DNA of 48,881 nt from Thermodesulfobacteriota bacterium (lineage in GTDB: Bacteria; Desulfobacterota; Deferrisomatia; Deferrisomatales; JACRMM01). Of the stretch, positions 32,355-40,839 are shown piece after piece. Below the pieces are notes generated by a model. The model was not told the origin of the DNA and did not search any database. It saw only the letters and a program-made list of their open reading frames with translations. The first letter of the stretch is position 1. The number at the start of each line of letters is the position of its first letter. Made by a program: the position numbers and the translations under genes. The stretch lies in contig JBFLZB010000011.1 in NCBI GenBank assembly GCA_040756475.1, forward strand, positions 1-48,881, given 5' to 3'.

Positions 32355-33197
32355 ATGCGAGGAATGACATTGCCCCTGGTTCGGCGTTGCACGCTCCTGG
32401 TGGGGATGCTCCTGCCCCTGGCGGCGGGCGCCCAGCAGCCCCCCATCCCCCTCGAGAGGGTCACCTACCGGGACGTGGCGGGGCAGGTCGTGGACGGCGA
32501 CAGCGGGGCGCCGGTGGAGGGGATCGCGGTCAGCCTCCTCTACGAGGTCACCGTCACCGACGACGCGGGCCGGTTCCGGTTCGAGAAGGTACCGCTCACC
32601 CACACCGCCGAGGTGAGCATCCGGGTGCAGAGCAAGACCGGGCTCATCATCGGATGCACCACCATCGACGTGCCCGTGCGCTTCTATCCCCTGGCCGCGG
32701 AGGCCGACGGCAGGTTCGCCATCGCCATCGTCGACCCGAGCACGGAGGAGCCCGTCACCCTGCGCCTCGAAGCGCTGCCCTCCCAGAGCGTCGACCAGGC
32801 CTGTCGGCAGTGCCACGAGTCCAACCCGTGCATGGAGCAGGCCACCTTCGAGCAGGTCGTCCAGAGCGGCAAAGATCTGCGCGGCATCATCGTCCGCGAG
32901 GACAAGATGGAGGAAACGCGCCGCCAGCTCCTGCAGCAGGGGCTCCAGCGCGACACCTACGTCAAGATGCGCTACCAGGACACCCATCCCGACGGGATGA
33001 ACATGGAGCTGATCCCCATCCTGGAGCTCGAGGAGTACCGGGGCCGTTTCCGCAAGCCTACGAACCTCAAGCTGGTGGACGACAAGTTCGTCAACTGCGA
33101 CACGTGCCACACGCGGCACGTGCCCACCGCGCAGAAGCACTACGTGGTGATGCCCTACGAGCAGGAAAGCCAACTGTGCTACGAGTGCCACCGCTGA
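32355..33197 (+). CDS. Trihaem cytochrome with N-terminal carboxypeptidase-regulatory-like domain
   Basis: Exported protein of 280 residues. After the signal peptide (LVGMLLPLAAGA), a beta-sandwich of the CarboxypepD_reg type (about 38-130: VAGQVVDGDSGAPVEGIAVSLLYEVTVTDDAGRFRFEKVP) is followed by three CxxCH motifs (CRQCH, CDTCH, CYECH) with a helical stretch between them. The beta domain may mediate contact with surface sugars or other cytochromes. ATG 32355 is used; ATG 32364 is an alternative. It ends 38 bases before the Reg_prop protein. Confidence 0.85.
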   Translation: MRGMTLPLVRRCTLLVGMLLPLAAGAQQPPIPLERVTYRDVAGQVVDGDSGAPVEGIAVSLLYEVTVTDDAGRFRFEKVPLTHTAEVSIRVQSKTGLIIGCTTIDVPVRFYPLAAEADGRFAIAIVDPSTEEPVTLRLEALPSQSVDQACRQCHESNPCMEQATFEQVVQSGKDLRGIIVREDKMEETRRQLLQQGLQRDTYVKMRYQDTHPDGMNMELIPILELEEYRGRFRKPTNLKLVDDKFVNCDTCHTRHVPTAQKHYVVMPYEQESQLCYECHR

Positions 33198-33235
33198 GCA
33201 CCGGGCCGAAGCGGCCGGCGCAAGAAGAGGATGGG

Positions 33236-34606
33236 GTGCGCCCTGGGAGGGGCTTGCCCGCATCCCAATCCTCGGCAGAAGACCCACAGCGTTGGGGCGC
33301 CGGAAGGCTCCTGTGGCGAGGGCTCGCTGCCTTCGCCGCCGCCGTGGTGCTCGCCTCGGCGCTCGGCTGCGCTGCCGGCGCAGTGCGCTCCGAGCCGGAG
33401 CCGGGTGACGCTCTCGCCCCGGGCGCGCCCGCGGCACAAGATCGGCTCCGCTTCGAGCTGCCCCCCCCGCCCGAGCGCACGGAGGCCCAGGCGTGGGAGA
33501 GCGCGAACGCGCGCGCCCGGGCCATGGCCGCCGACATGGGGCGCGAGATCGCCGCGGTGGTCCCTCCCCCGATTCCTGCCGAGGTGGCGTCTCCTCCCCC
33601 TGCCGTTGCACCGTCGCCGCCGCGGGTTGCTCCTCCGGCGCCCCTCCCCTCCGTGCCGCCTTCGCCCGATCGCACCCCTGCCGGGCCTGCCGTCGCTGCG
33701 GGTACGGCGCCGGTACGGGCCGCGGTTCCCTCAGTGCGGGTTGCGCGCAAGTACACCACGGAGAACGGCCTGCCCTCGAACCGCATCACCGCCCTGTATG
33801 TGGACGCCGAGGACGCCTGGGTGGGCACGGCGGATGCCGGGGTGGCGCGGCTCAACTTCGCGGAGGGCAACTGGATCGTCACGCGGGTGGAAGACGGGCT
33901 GACCTCGAACCGGATTACCGACATCGCCCAGGTCAAGGACCTGGTCTTCGTGGGAACCCAGGAGGGGGTCAGCGTCTGGGACGGGGTTTCCTGGAAGACC
34001 GAGACGGAGGCCGCCGGCGTGCCCCTGGTGAATCCGGTCTTCGCGGTCCACGAGGGCACGCTTTGGCTCTCGAGCCGGACCATGCGGGGCGGTTTGGTGA
34101 CCTTCGACGGCATTTCCTGGCGCAACCGGTCCACCATGATGCCCGGAGGGGTCCTCAACAACGTCTCCAGCCTGGGATTTTCGGGCAAGGACGTGTGGCT
34201 CGGCACCTCCAACCGCGGCGTATACCGGTTCGACGGGAAGGAGTGGACCACCTACACCGTCAGCGATGGGATCACGAGCAACTTTATCTACACGCTGGCG
34301 GTAAGGGGGGGCACCTGTTTCCTGGGAGGCTGCTGCGGCGTCAGCGCTTTCGAAGGGGGCACGTGGCGCGTCTACGACATTGCCGAGGGCCTGCCGCACT
34401 CGACGGTGAACGCGATCGCAGTGGCCGGCGAGCTGGTCTGGTTCGGCTCGAAGAAGGGCCTGGGACTCTTCGACGGCTTCGACTTCACGAACTTCTACAT
34501 GGCGGACGGCCTGACCGACGATCGCATCACCAGCCTCTTCGTCAAGGGTGCAGAGGTGTGGGTGGGCACGGCCAACGGTCTGACCGTCCTCGAAACCAGT
34601 TACTGA
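33236..34606 (+). CDS. Reg_prop beta-propeller protein, probable lipoprotein
   Basis: Protein of 456 residues. The start is GTG 33236 with GAGG five bases upstream. A hydrophobic signal ending SALGC (about residue 44) may be a lipobox. A Pro/Ala-rich linker (about 60-160) precedes a propeller of 'two-component regulator propeller' repeats. Each repeat shows xDGLxSNRITxLxV followed by VWVGTxxGVxxxDG: at least five copies (ENGLPSNRITALYV, EDGLTSNRITDIAQ, SDGITSNFIYTLAV, AEGLPHSTVNAIAV, ADGLTDDRITSLFV). In other proteins such repeats are the sensor part of hybrid kinases, but no kinase domain is present. A structural or ligand-binding role beside the cytochromes is inferred. Confidence 0.85.
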   Translation: MRPGRGLPASQSSAEDPQRWGAGRLLWRGLAAFAAAVVLASALGCAAGAVRSEPEPGDALAPGAPAAQDRLRFELPPPPERTEAQAWESANARARAMAADMGREIAAVVPPPIPAEVASPPPAVAPSPPRVAPPAPLPSVPPSPDRTPAGPAVAAGTAPVRAAVPSVRVARKYTTENGLPSNRITALYVDAEDAWVGTADAGVARLNFAEGNWIVTRVEDGLTSNRITDIAQVKDLVFVGTQEGVSVWDGVSWKTETEAAGVPLVNPVFAVHEGTLWLSSRTMRGGLVTFDGISWRNRSTMMPGGVLNNVSSLGFSGKDVWLGTSNRGVYRFDGKEWTTYTVSDGITSNFIYTLAVRGGTCFLGGCCGVSAFEGGTWRVYDIAEGLPHSTVNAIAVAGELVWFGSKKGLGLFDGFDFTNFYMADGLTDDRITSLFVKGAEVWVGTANGLTVLETSY

Positions 34607-34624
34607 CCGGGAGAGCGCACAGCG

Positions 34625-37210
34625 ATGTCTACAGCGCAGCCCCGTCTGCCCGTCCGCGCCCCAGGGGTGGCCGTGAGGCTCTTCCTGGCCGGGGCAGCTC
34701 TTGCCGTCGTGCTCCTGGGGGTGCGGGCAAGCTGGGCAGACCACTCCCTCGGCTATCCCTGCCTGCAGTGCCACGCCCTCCGCTCGACGAAGGTGAAGGT
34801 GGGCACCCGGAACATCTTTACCGACCGGATCGATCCCTACGCCCTGTACACACAGTACTGGTATTGCGGCAACTCCTTCAGCGGGGGTCAGCCCCTCGAC
34901 TGTTCCTACTGCCACTCCGAGGGTTCGGACATCGGGCTGGAGATTGGTTGGGATCGGGGGGGGGCCGCGGGCTCGGCCTCTTCGGCCCACCCGGTGGACG
35001 TGATCGGCCCCGCAACGAGCTATGGAGCGGGGCGCATCAAGTGCAGCGACTGCCACAACGCCGACGTGTCCCCCTCGGACCCTTTTTGCGGCAAGACGGC
35101 GGATGACGGCTACCCCAACCACAAAAACCTCTCGGCCGTGACCGTCGACACGGGCACGAACCAGCGTACGGGAGCCGCCGCTCACCTGGACCCCAGCTAC
35201 AAGTACGGCGACACGGACACCGACGCAGCCTACGGCGTGGACTGGACGGCGGCGACGTTCACCGGGTCTAACGTCCCCCTCTGCTTCAAGTGCCACACCG
35301 ACATCAAGGCCAAGTACGACGCCCCTAACGGAGGGCACAACATCCGCAGCCGCTCGGACGACAGCGCCAACCAGAACGGCACGCTCACGAAAAAGCTCGG
35401 CTGCTACAACTGCCACGACCCCCACGCCTCGACCGACAACCCGAGCACGACCGACGTCACCGAAGGCAACGCCGCCCTCATCGTGACCCGGGCCGTCGGA
35501 TACTCCCACACCCCCTACGGCACGAGCTATACGGGGGCCAACCTGCCTCCCGTGGGCTACACGGGGGCCAACGACCGCTTGGTGTGCTACGGCTGCCACA
35601 GTGGGTACCTGGTCGAGGGCCAGACCCTCGGCGACGTCCTCGATCCCGATGTCTTCAGCCCCCGGTTCCCCTTTCACCAGAACGCCCACGCCGACCTCGG
35701 CTCGTCGGGCAACTGCCTCCAGAAGAACAACGGGTGCCACCAGGACGTCCACAACACCGACATCTACCGCTGCCTCGACTGCCACAGCACGGCGGTGACC
35801 TCCGCCATGGGCTCGCCGCCCGCGCGCCTCGTGGCCGTGGCCCACGTGGACGACGACTTCGGCCGGACGGCCGAGGGGGTCGGCAAGGTGTTCCACGGCG
35901 ACCGGTGGAGCCAGCACTCGGTGCGCTACGACGACGACCCCACCCTCTCGACCGACAACCTGACGCTGGACCTGAGCGACCCGGCCGTCAACGAGTGCCT
36001 CAAGTGCCACCGGGTGCGGGCCCAAACCGCGATCTCCGGCAGAATGCCCATGGTGTGGGTGGGTACCCTCCTGAGCGGTACTGCCTACGGTCGGCCTTCG
36101 GCCGGGCCCACTGGATGGAGCAACCGCGAGGCGCTCAACCATTACGACCCCTTCTGCCTCTCGTGTCACAACGGCGGCTACCCGGCATTTCGCGGCAACC
36201 TGCCCGCCCCCAACGTCGGAAGGTACTTCGCCTCGGCCGGCCATGGGAGGACGACGAGCTTCTCCCTACCCTCGTCGAACGGAGCACCGAAGATTCCCTG
36301 CCTCGAGTGCCACCTGTACCACGGGTCTTCCGCCTACAAGCTCCTGCCTGGCGACTCCCTCGTGGGGCAGGCCAGGGTGGTGAAGGGGTTTGCCTATGCG
36401 CGGCAGACCACGGGTACCGTCTTCCCCCTCGGGGACAACACCGACAGCCGCAAGATCGACTACACCGACTACACCGACAAGGGGGGTACACCCGACAGCC
36501 CCACCCTCTACAACAGCCGACTGAGCGGCAGAGCGAGCAACGACCTGCGGTCCGGGTACCTGTCGAACTACACGGTGGACTGGTCCACCAATCGGGGCGA
36601 CACGCCTCGAAACCCCGCCGGCATCTGGACGCCCTTCGGCACCTCGGGCGACGTGCGGCCGAACACCCAGAACAGCAACCGGTCCCTCGATTGCAACCAG
36701 GACGCCACCGACGCCAGGAATACCACGACGCCGAAGATCGGCTTCTGCAACGCGTGCCACTTCTACTCCAACAGCACCGACGGGACGGCCAGCGCCTACG
36801 GGCGCATCTACACCCACGAGGGCGACCCAGGCGGAACCAACTGCGCCGGGCAGCCCACCGGAGACAAGATCGCCTTCTTCAAGGACTGCGCCGAGTGCCA
36901 CGATCCCCACGGCTCGGGGAGCAGCACTAACGCCAACTTCTTCATGATCCGAGGCAAGATCAAGCACGGCAAGACCGAGAACCTCACCGACGCACAGAAC
37001 TCCTCCAACTGGACGGAGGTCAACTTCTACGTCTCGGGGGCAGACCCGGTGCCGCCCTACGATCCGAACAAGACGAGCAACAGCGAGCACCTGTGCAACG
37101 TCTGCCACTCGGGCCTTCTCTGGAGCAACCTGGATCCGGCCCAGGACACGGCGGACCACGCCCTGGGCCAACGGTGTACCCAATGCCACCCGCACAGCGA
37201 GAGCCCGTGA
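34625..37210 (+). CDS. Fifteen-motif multihaem c-type cytochrome
   Basis: Exported cytochrome of 861 residues with a signal peptide (LFLAGAALAVVLLGVRASWA). Fourteen CxxCH motifs (first CLQCH, last CTQCH) and one probable CX6CH (35714-35740, NCLQKNNGCHQ) are spread along the chain, with a haem-poor middle stretch between CLECH and CNACH. CHDPHG ends recur. There is no CxxxxCH motif, which separates it from the two following genes. ATG 34625 follows GGGAGAG. The stop is 10 bases before the 24-haem gene. Confidence 0.9.
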   Translation: MSTAQPRLPVRAPGVAVRLFLAGAALAVVLLGVRASWADHSLGYPCLQCHALRSTKVKVGTRNIFTDRIDPYALYTQYWYCGNSFSGGQPLDCSYCHSEGSDIGLEIGWDRGGAAGSASSAHPVDVIGPATSYGAGRIKCSDCHNADVSPSDPFCGKTADDGYPNHKNLSAVTVDTGTNQRTGAAAHLDPSYKYGDTDTDAAYGVDWTAATFTGSNVPLCFKCHTDIKAKYDAPNGGHNIRSRSDDSANQNGTLTKKLGCYNCHDPHASTDNPSTTDVTEGNAALIVTRAVGYSHTPYGTSYTGANLPPVGYTGANDRLVCYGCHSGYLVEGQTLGDVLDPDVFSPRFPFHQNAHADLGSSGNCLQKNNGCHQDVHNTDIYRCLDCHSTAVTSAMGSPPARLVAVAHVDDDFGRTAEGVGKVFHGDRWSQHSVRYDDDPTLSTDNLTLDLSDPAVNECLKCHRVRAQTAISGRMPMVWVGTLLSGTAYGRPSAGPTGWSNREALNHYDPFCLSCHNGGYPAFRGNLPAPNVGRYFASAGHGRTTSFSLPSSNGAPKIPCLECHLYHGSSAYKLLPGDSLVGQARVVKGFAYARQTTGTVFPLGDNTDSRKIDYTDYTDKGGTPDSPTLYNSRLSGRASNDLRSGYLSNYTVDWSTNRGDTPRNPAGIWTPFGTSGDVRPNTQNSNRSLDCNQDATDARNTTTPKIGFCNACHFYSNSTDGTASAYGRIYTHEGDPGGTNCAGQPTGDKIAFFKDCAECHDPHGSGSSTNANFFMIRGKIKHGKTENLTDAQNSSNWTEVNFYVSGADPVPPYDPNKTSNSEHLCNVCHSGLLWSNLDPAQDTADHALGQRCTQCHPHSESP

Positions 37211-37220
37211 GGAGGAGGGG

Positions 37221-40200
37221 ATGAAACGCGCGCACGTCCTCCTGGGGCTGCTGGCAGTCGGGGCCGCCCTCTTCCTCGTGCCGCAGGCCGCGCGGGCCCA
37301 CAACACCCGGATGGTCGGGTTCGGGCTCGCCAGTGCCTACCAGCCCGGCTCGTGCAGCTTCTGCCACGGCCAGGCTGTCGATGGCAGCCCTGTGGGCCAA
37401 TATTGGCCCGCGGCAGCCCCCGGATCGTACCCGAACCGAGCGGCCGACCACCCCCAGCACATCGCCGCCCTGAGCCAGGCGCGGTACCAGGAGACGACCG
37501 CCGTCCTCGTCACCGACACGGCAAAAGGTGCGGCCCACGACAAGCAGGTTGCCCTGTGCCTTGCCTGCCACCCCGATCCCGGCCAGCCCCGGGCCGGCAC
37601 CGGGGAGTCCTCCCACGCCGTGAACGCCGACCCCGCCGGCATCGCCGACGTGCACGGGGACGGCCGCACCCCGAGCACCGCCTCCACCTTCCAGACGATT
37701 CGAAAGCAGGACGACCCCTCCCTCGCGGGTGTCGCGCAGGTGGTCTCGGGAACCTACAGCAACTCCACCGCCGCCAGCGGCAAGCGCTGCTCCACCGTCG
37801 ACTGCCACTACCGGGTCCCGACCCCCGTGACCGGCGCGAGCCCGGACGGCTGGTACAACCCGGCTGCTGTTGCTACGTGCTCCAACTGCCACGGGTCGGG
37901 CACGGCGGGGGCGCTTCTGCCCAACGTCCACCTGGCCCACGTGGCCGCCTTTCCCCCGGCCAACAACCGGCCGCCGGGGAAGGGGTACGCCTGCACCCAG
38001 TGCCACCCGGCCCACGGCACCAACATGAGCCACCAGAACGGTTCGATCGACCTGAGCTTTGCTTCTGCGCTTGGCGAGCCGGGGCCGGTCCAGGGTTTCC
38101 AGACGGGCAGCGACCTGCTGGTGAAGTTCGGAGGGGCAGGCGCGTACGCCACTTGTGAGAGCTTCTACTGTCACGGCTCCGATCTGAACAACGGCGGCAC
38201 CGACCAGACCCCCCTCTGGAGCGACTTCACGACCGGCAACTGCGGCACCTGCCACGGCGTGAATGGGGATCCTGTCGCGCTGGGCCGAGCTCCCGGCAAG
38301 GCGGTGACCTCGGGGAGCCACCCCGTCCACTTCACCGTGCCGCGCGGTCCCGTTCTGCTGGACGACCACGCGTCCGCGGGCTGCTACCAGTGCCACAACA
38401 GCGTGGTGGCGGCCGACCACGCGGCCGGATGCGGCGACTGCCATCCGAGTTACTTCGACGGTGCCGCCACTATCATGGGAGGCGCGATCGGCCCGGGTGC
38501 CTCCAATCCCACCCCCACCCACGTGGATCTCAAGGTTGACTTCGGCAACACCGTGCAGACCACCGCCACCCAGTCGGTGCTGGGCACGACCGCACCGGCG
38601 GGGGCCCCGGACGCCACGAGCACCGACCGCTGTAACAACTGCCACTCCACGGCCTCGATCCCCGCGGTGGGCGTCGGGACCGTGCTCGCCAAGGCGAACT
38701 GGGCGAGCGCCGCGTACGAGCTTCCGTGCCTCACGTGCCACAACGCGGCGGACCCGGCGACGCGCAACGCGGACGGCTCCGGCGTCCTCGCTCCCCCCAA
38801 GGACACCCACTACGCCACCCGCGGCCACGGGCTCGCGACGGGTTCACGCTACCCATGGTCCTCCAACCGCTCCGGGGCCGGGGCCGCGTGCAGCGACTGC
38901 CACGCCACGGCAGCCGCCCACATCTCGGGAACCCTGGGCGACACCGACCGCCTCGGTACCGCGGGCAACGCGCTGTGCAACGGGTGCCACGACGGAAGCG
39001 GCTCGGGATCGGCAGTGAGCCAGGTCTCCACCCACGCCAACACTTCCACCACGATGACCAGCACCTATCAGCCGCAGCGGGCGTCGTTCCAGCTCAACTG
39101 CGCCGAGTGCCACGACGTGCACGGATCCGAGAACATCTTCATGATCGCGGCTCCGTCCCTGGACGGGCCCCTGGTCGCGCCGCGCCTCTACAGCGGCTCC
39201 GAGAACCTGAGCACCCTTCTGTACCGGGGGACCGTCTCCTTCCTGGACGACTCCGTCGGCACGAGCACGACGGTGGGCGCCGGGTACGCCAACCCCACCG
39301 TGGGAAACGGTAGCTTCGCGAGCTGGATCTGCCAGGCGTGTCACACGCAGACGGTGCACTTCCAGTACGACTCGAACGACGGGCACGTGAACACCGACTG
39401 CATCCTGTGCCACAAGCACGACTTCGACGGGACCTTCGGGACGACCAGCCAGGACGGCTTCATGCCCTCGGGCTGCAACGGCTGCCACGGGTACCCGCCG
39501 GTGCGGCCGGGCGAGGAGGGCGGCAACCCCGACTATCTGGCCGAGAACTACCCCGGCGGCGGCGGGTTCCACAAGGCCCATGTGGAGGCCTTGAAGGGCA
39601 AACTCGCCAGCTCCACCGACGCCCGGGAGATCTGCGGGCCCTGCCACGGGCAGGGGGCGGGGAGCACGAACCACGCGGAGTCCGGGCAGTCCACGGGAGC
39701 CTGGCCCACCTCGGCCCGAGACGTGGTCAACATCCGGGCCAAGGCGGCAGGGCAGAGCTCCTGGGGCTCCGGCACCTACGGCGGAGCGCTCGTGGACGCC
39801 ACGGGCACGACGCCCGGCAACGTCGCCATGGACGCCGCCAACAGCCGGTGCGTGGCGCTCGACTGCCACGGCCAGCCCGCGGCGGGAGAGAACCTGAACT
39901 GGTTTTCGCCCATCACCGATGGTGCCGGGGCTTCGGACGGCCTTGCGAAGAGCCAGGCCTGCAAGGGGTGCCATGACCAGACCCCCTCCCAGTGGCGCGT
40001 GTACGACGCGGGAGGGACGCTCGCATACACGGGCAACGCCTCCAACGCTGCCGCCAACTACTACCGCACCTTGAGCGGCTACTCCCGCGGCGGCCACGGG
40101 GATGCCGGCATCCAGAACGAGGATCCCTTCGTCAACTCGGCTCCGGGGTCGACCACCCCGATCGACTGCACGGCGTGCCACGCCGATGGCGCCGACCACT

Positions 40201-40742
40201 TCCCGTCGGCTTCGGGCAATCGGAACCGCCTGTCCGTCGTCACGATCGAGAACACGGGGGGCACGGGCCTGTGCAACGGGTGCCATCCCCGCACCACCTA
40301 CCCGGACAACCACCACCCGAGCCTTCAGGGCACGACGCAGAACCCGAATCGCGATATCGTGGTGAACGCGGCGTCCCAGCCCGTTCGCCAAGCGCCCACC
40401 ACGTGGTTCGAGAACCCCCCGGGCAGCGATCACTGGGAGCAGGACGGCTACAGCGCCTCGGGCGTGTCCGGCAACCCGGACTTCTTCGTGGACTGGTGGA
40501 ACGGCTCCGGCACCCCACCCAGGCCCCAACCCCTGGCCGTGCTGCCGCTCATCCAGTTCGTGGGCGACCAGAGCGGGACGACCAACACCGTGATCTGCGT
40601 CACGTGCCACAATCCCCACGGGACGGACCTCTATGTCTTCGATCCGGGAGGCATCGGCGGCGCGATCCCCGACAACAACATGCTGCGGCTGCGCGACGAG
40701 GACAACACGTTGTGCAACGCCTGTCACAAGAACCTGCCATAG
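37221..40742 (+). CDS. 24-haem c-type cytochrome with CxxxxCH...CxxCH modules
   Basis: Exported cytochrome of 1173 residues (signal peptide ending QAARA). Twenty-one CxxCH and three CxxxxCH motifs (CSTVDCH, CESFYCH, CVALDCH) are present. The CESFYCH...CGTCHG unit (residues ~310-360) matches the Geobacter GSu_C4xC__C2xCH domain (PF09698/TIGR01904). The segment CSTVDCHYRV - CSNCHGSGTAG - CTQCHPAHGTNMSHQ - CESFYCH - CGTCHG - CYQCH is nearly the same, in order and wording, as the repeating module of the giant downstream protein. A ribosome binding site GAGGAGG precedes the ATG. There is no membrane anchor at the C-terminus. It probably forms the same class of structure as its neighbour. Confidence 0.92.
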   Translation: MKRAHVLLGLLAVGAALFLVPQAARAHNTRMVGFGLASAYQPGSCSFCHGQAVDGSPVGQYWPAAAPGSYPNRAADHPQHIAALSQARYQETTAVLVTDTAKGAAHDKQVALCLACHPDPGQPRAGTGESSHAVNADPAGIADVHGDGRTPSTASTFQTIRKQDDPSLAGVAQVVSGTYSNSTAASGKRCSTVDCHYRVPTPVTGASPDGWYNPAAVATCSNCHGSGTAGALLPNVHLAHVAAFPPANNRPPGKGYACTQCHPAHGTNMSHQNGSIDLSFASALGEPGPVQGFQTGSDLLVKFGGAGAYATCESFYCHGSDLNNGGTDQTPLWSDFTTGNCGTCHGVNGDPVALGRAPGKAVTSGSHPVHFTVPRGPVLLDDHASAGCYQCHNSVVAADHAAGCGDCHPSYFDGAATIMGGAIGPGASNPTPTHVDLKVDFGNTVQTTATQSVLGTTAPAGAPDATSTDRCNNCHSTASIPAVGVGTVLAKANWASAAYELPCLTCHNAADPATRNADGSGVLAPPKDTHYATRGHGLATGSRYPWSSNRSGAGAACSDCHATAAAHISGTLGDTDRLGTAGNALCNGCHDGSGSGSAVSQVSTHANTSTTMTSTYQPQRASFQLNCAECHDVHGSENIFMIAAPSLDGPLVAPRLYSGSENLSTLLYRGTVSFLDDSVGTSTTVGAGYANPTVGNGSFASWICQACHTQTVHFQYDSNDGHVNTDCILCHKHDFDGTFGTTSQDGFMPSGCNGCHGYPPVRPGEEGGNPDYLAENYPGGGGFHKAHVEALKGKLASSTDAREICGPCHGQGAGSTNHAESGQSTGAWPTSARDVVNIRAKAAGQSSWGSGTYGGALVDATGTTPGNVAMDAANSRCVALDCHGQPAAGENLNWFSPITDGAGASDGLAKSQACKGCHDQTPSQWRVYDAGGTLAYTGNASNAAANYYRTLSGYSRGGHGDAGIQNEDPFVNSAPGSTTPIDCTACHADGADHFPSASGNRNRLSVVTIENTGGTGLCNGCHPRTTYPDNHHPSLQGTTQNPNRDIVVNAASQPVRQAPTTWFENPPGSDHWEQDGYSASGVSGNPDFFVDWWNGSGTPPRPQPLAVLPLIQFVGDQSGTTNTVICVTCHNPHGTDLYVFDPGGIGGAIPDNNMLRLRDEDNTLCNACHKNLP

Positions 40743-40839
40743 GGACAGGGGCGTGAAACCAACGTCGTTTCATCCCGGTACCCCGGTCCACCGTTAGGGA
40801 CAGGGCCCGCACTGGTCCGTTAGAGGCACAGGGATCGCC

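Noticed and set aside
27515-40839. GEMM-type (c-di-GMP/cGAMP) riboswitch ahead of the cytochrome genes
   Set aside because: Expected from Geobacter biology, but the conserved GEMM core sequences were not found in any intergenic stretch of the cluster.
40743-40839. AGGGACAGGG direct repeats and a TGAAAC/GTTTCA stem before the giant gene
   Set aside because: The repeats are only ten bases and the stem six pairs; this is too little to call a regulatory element.
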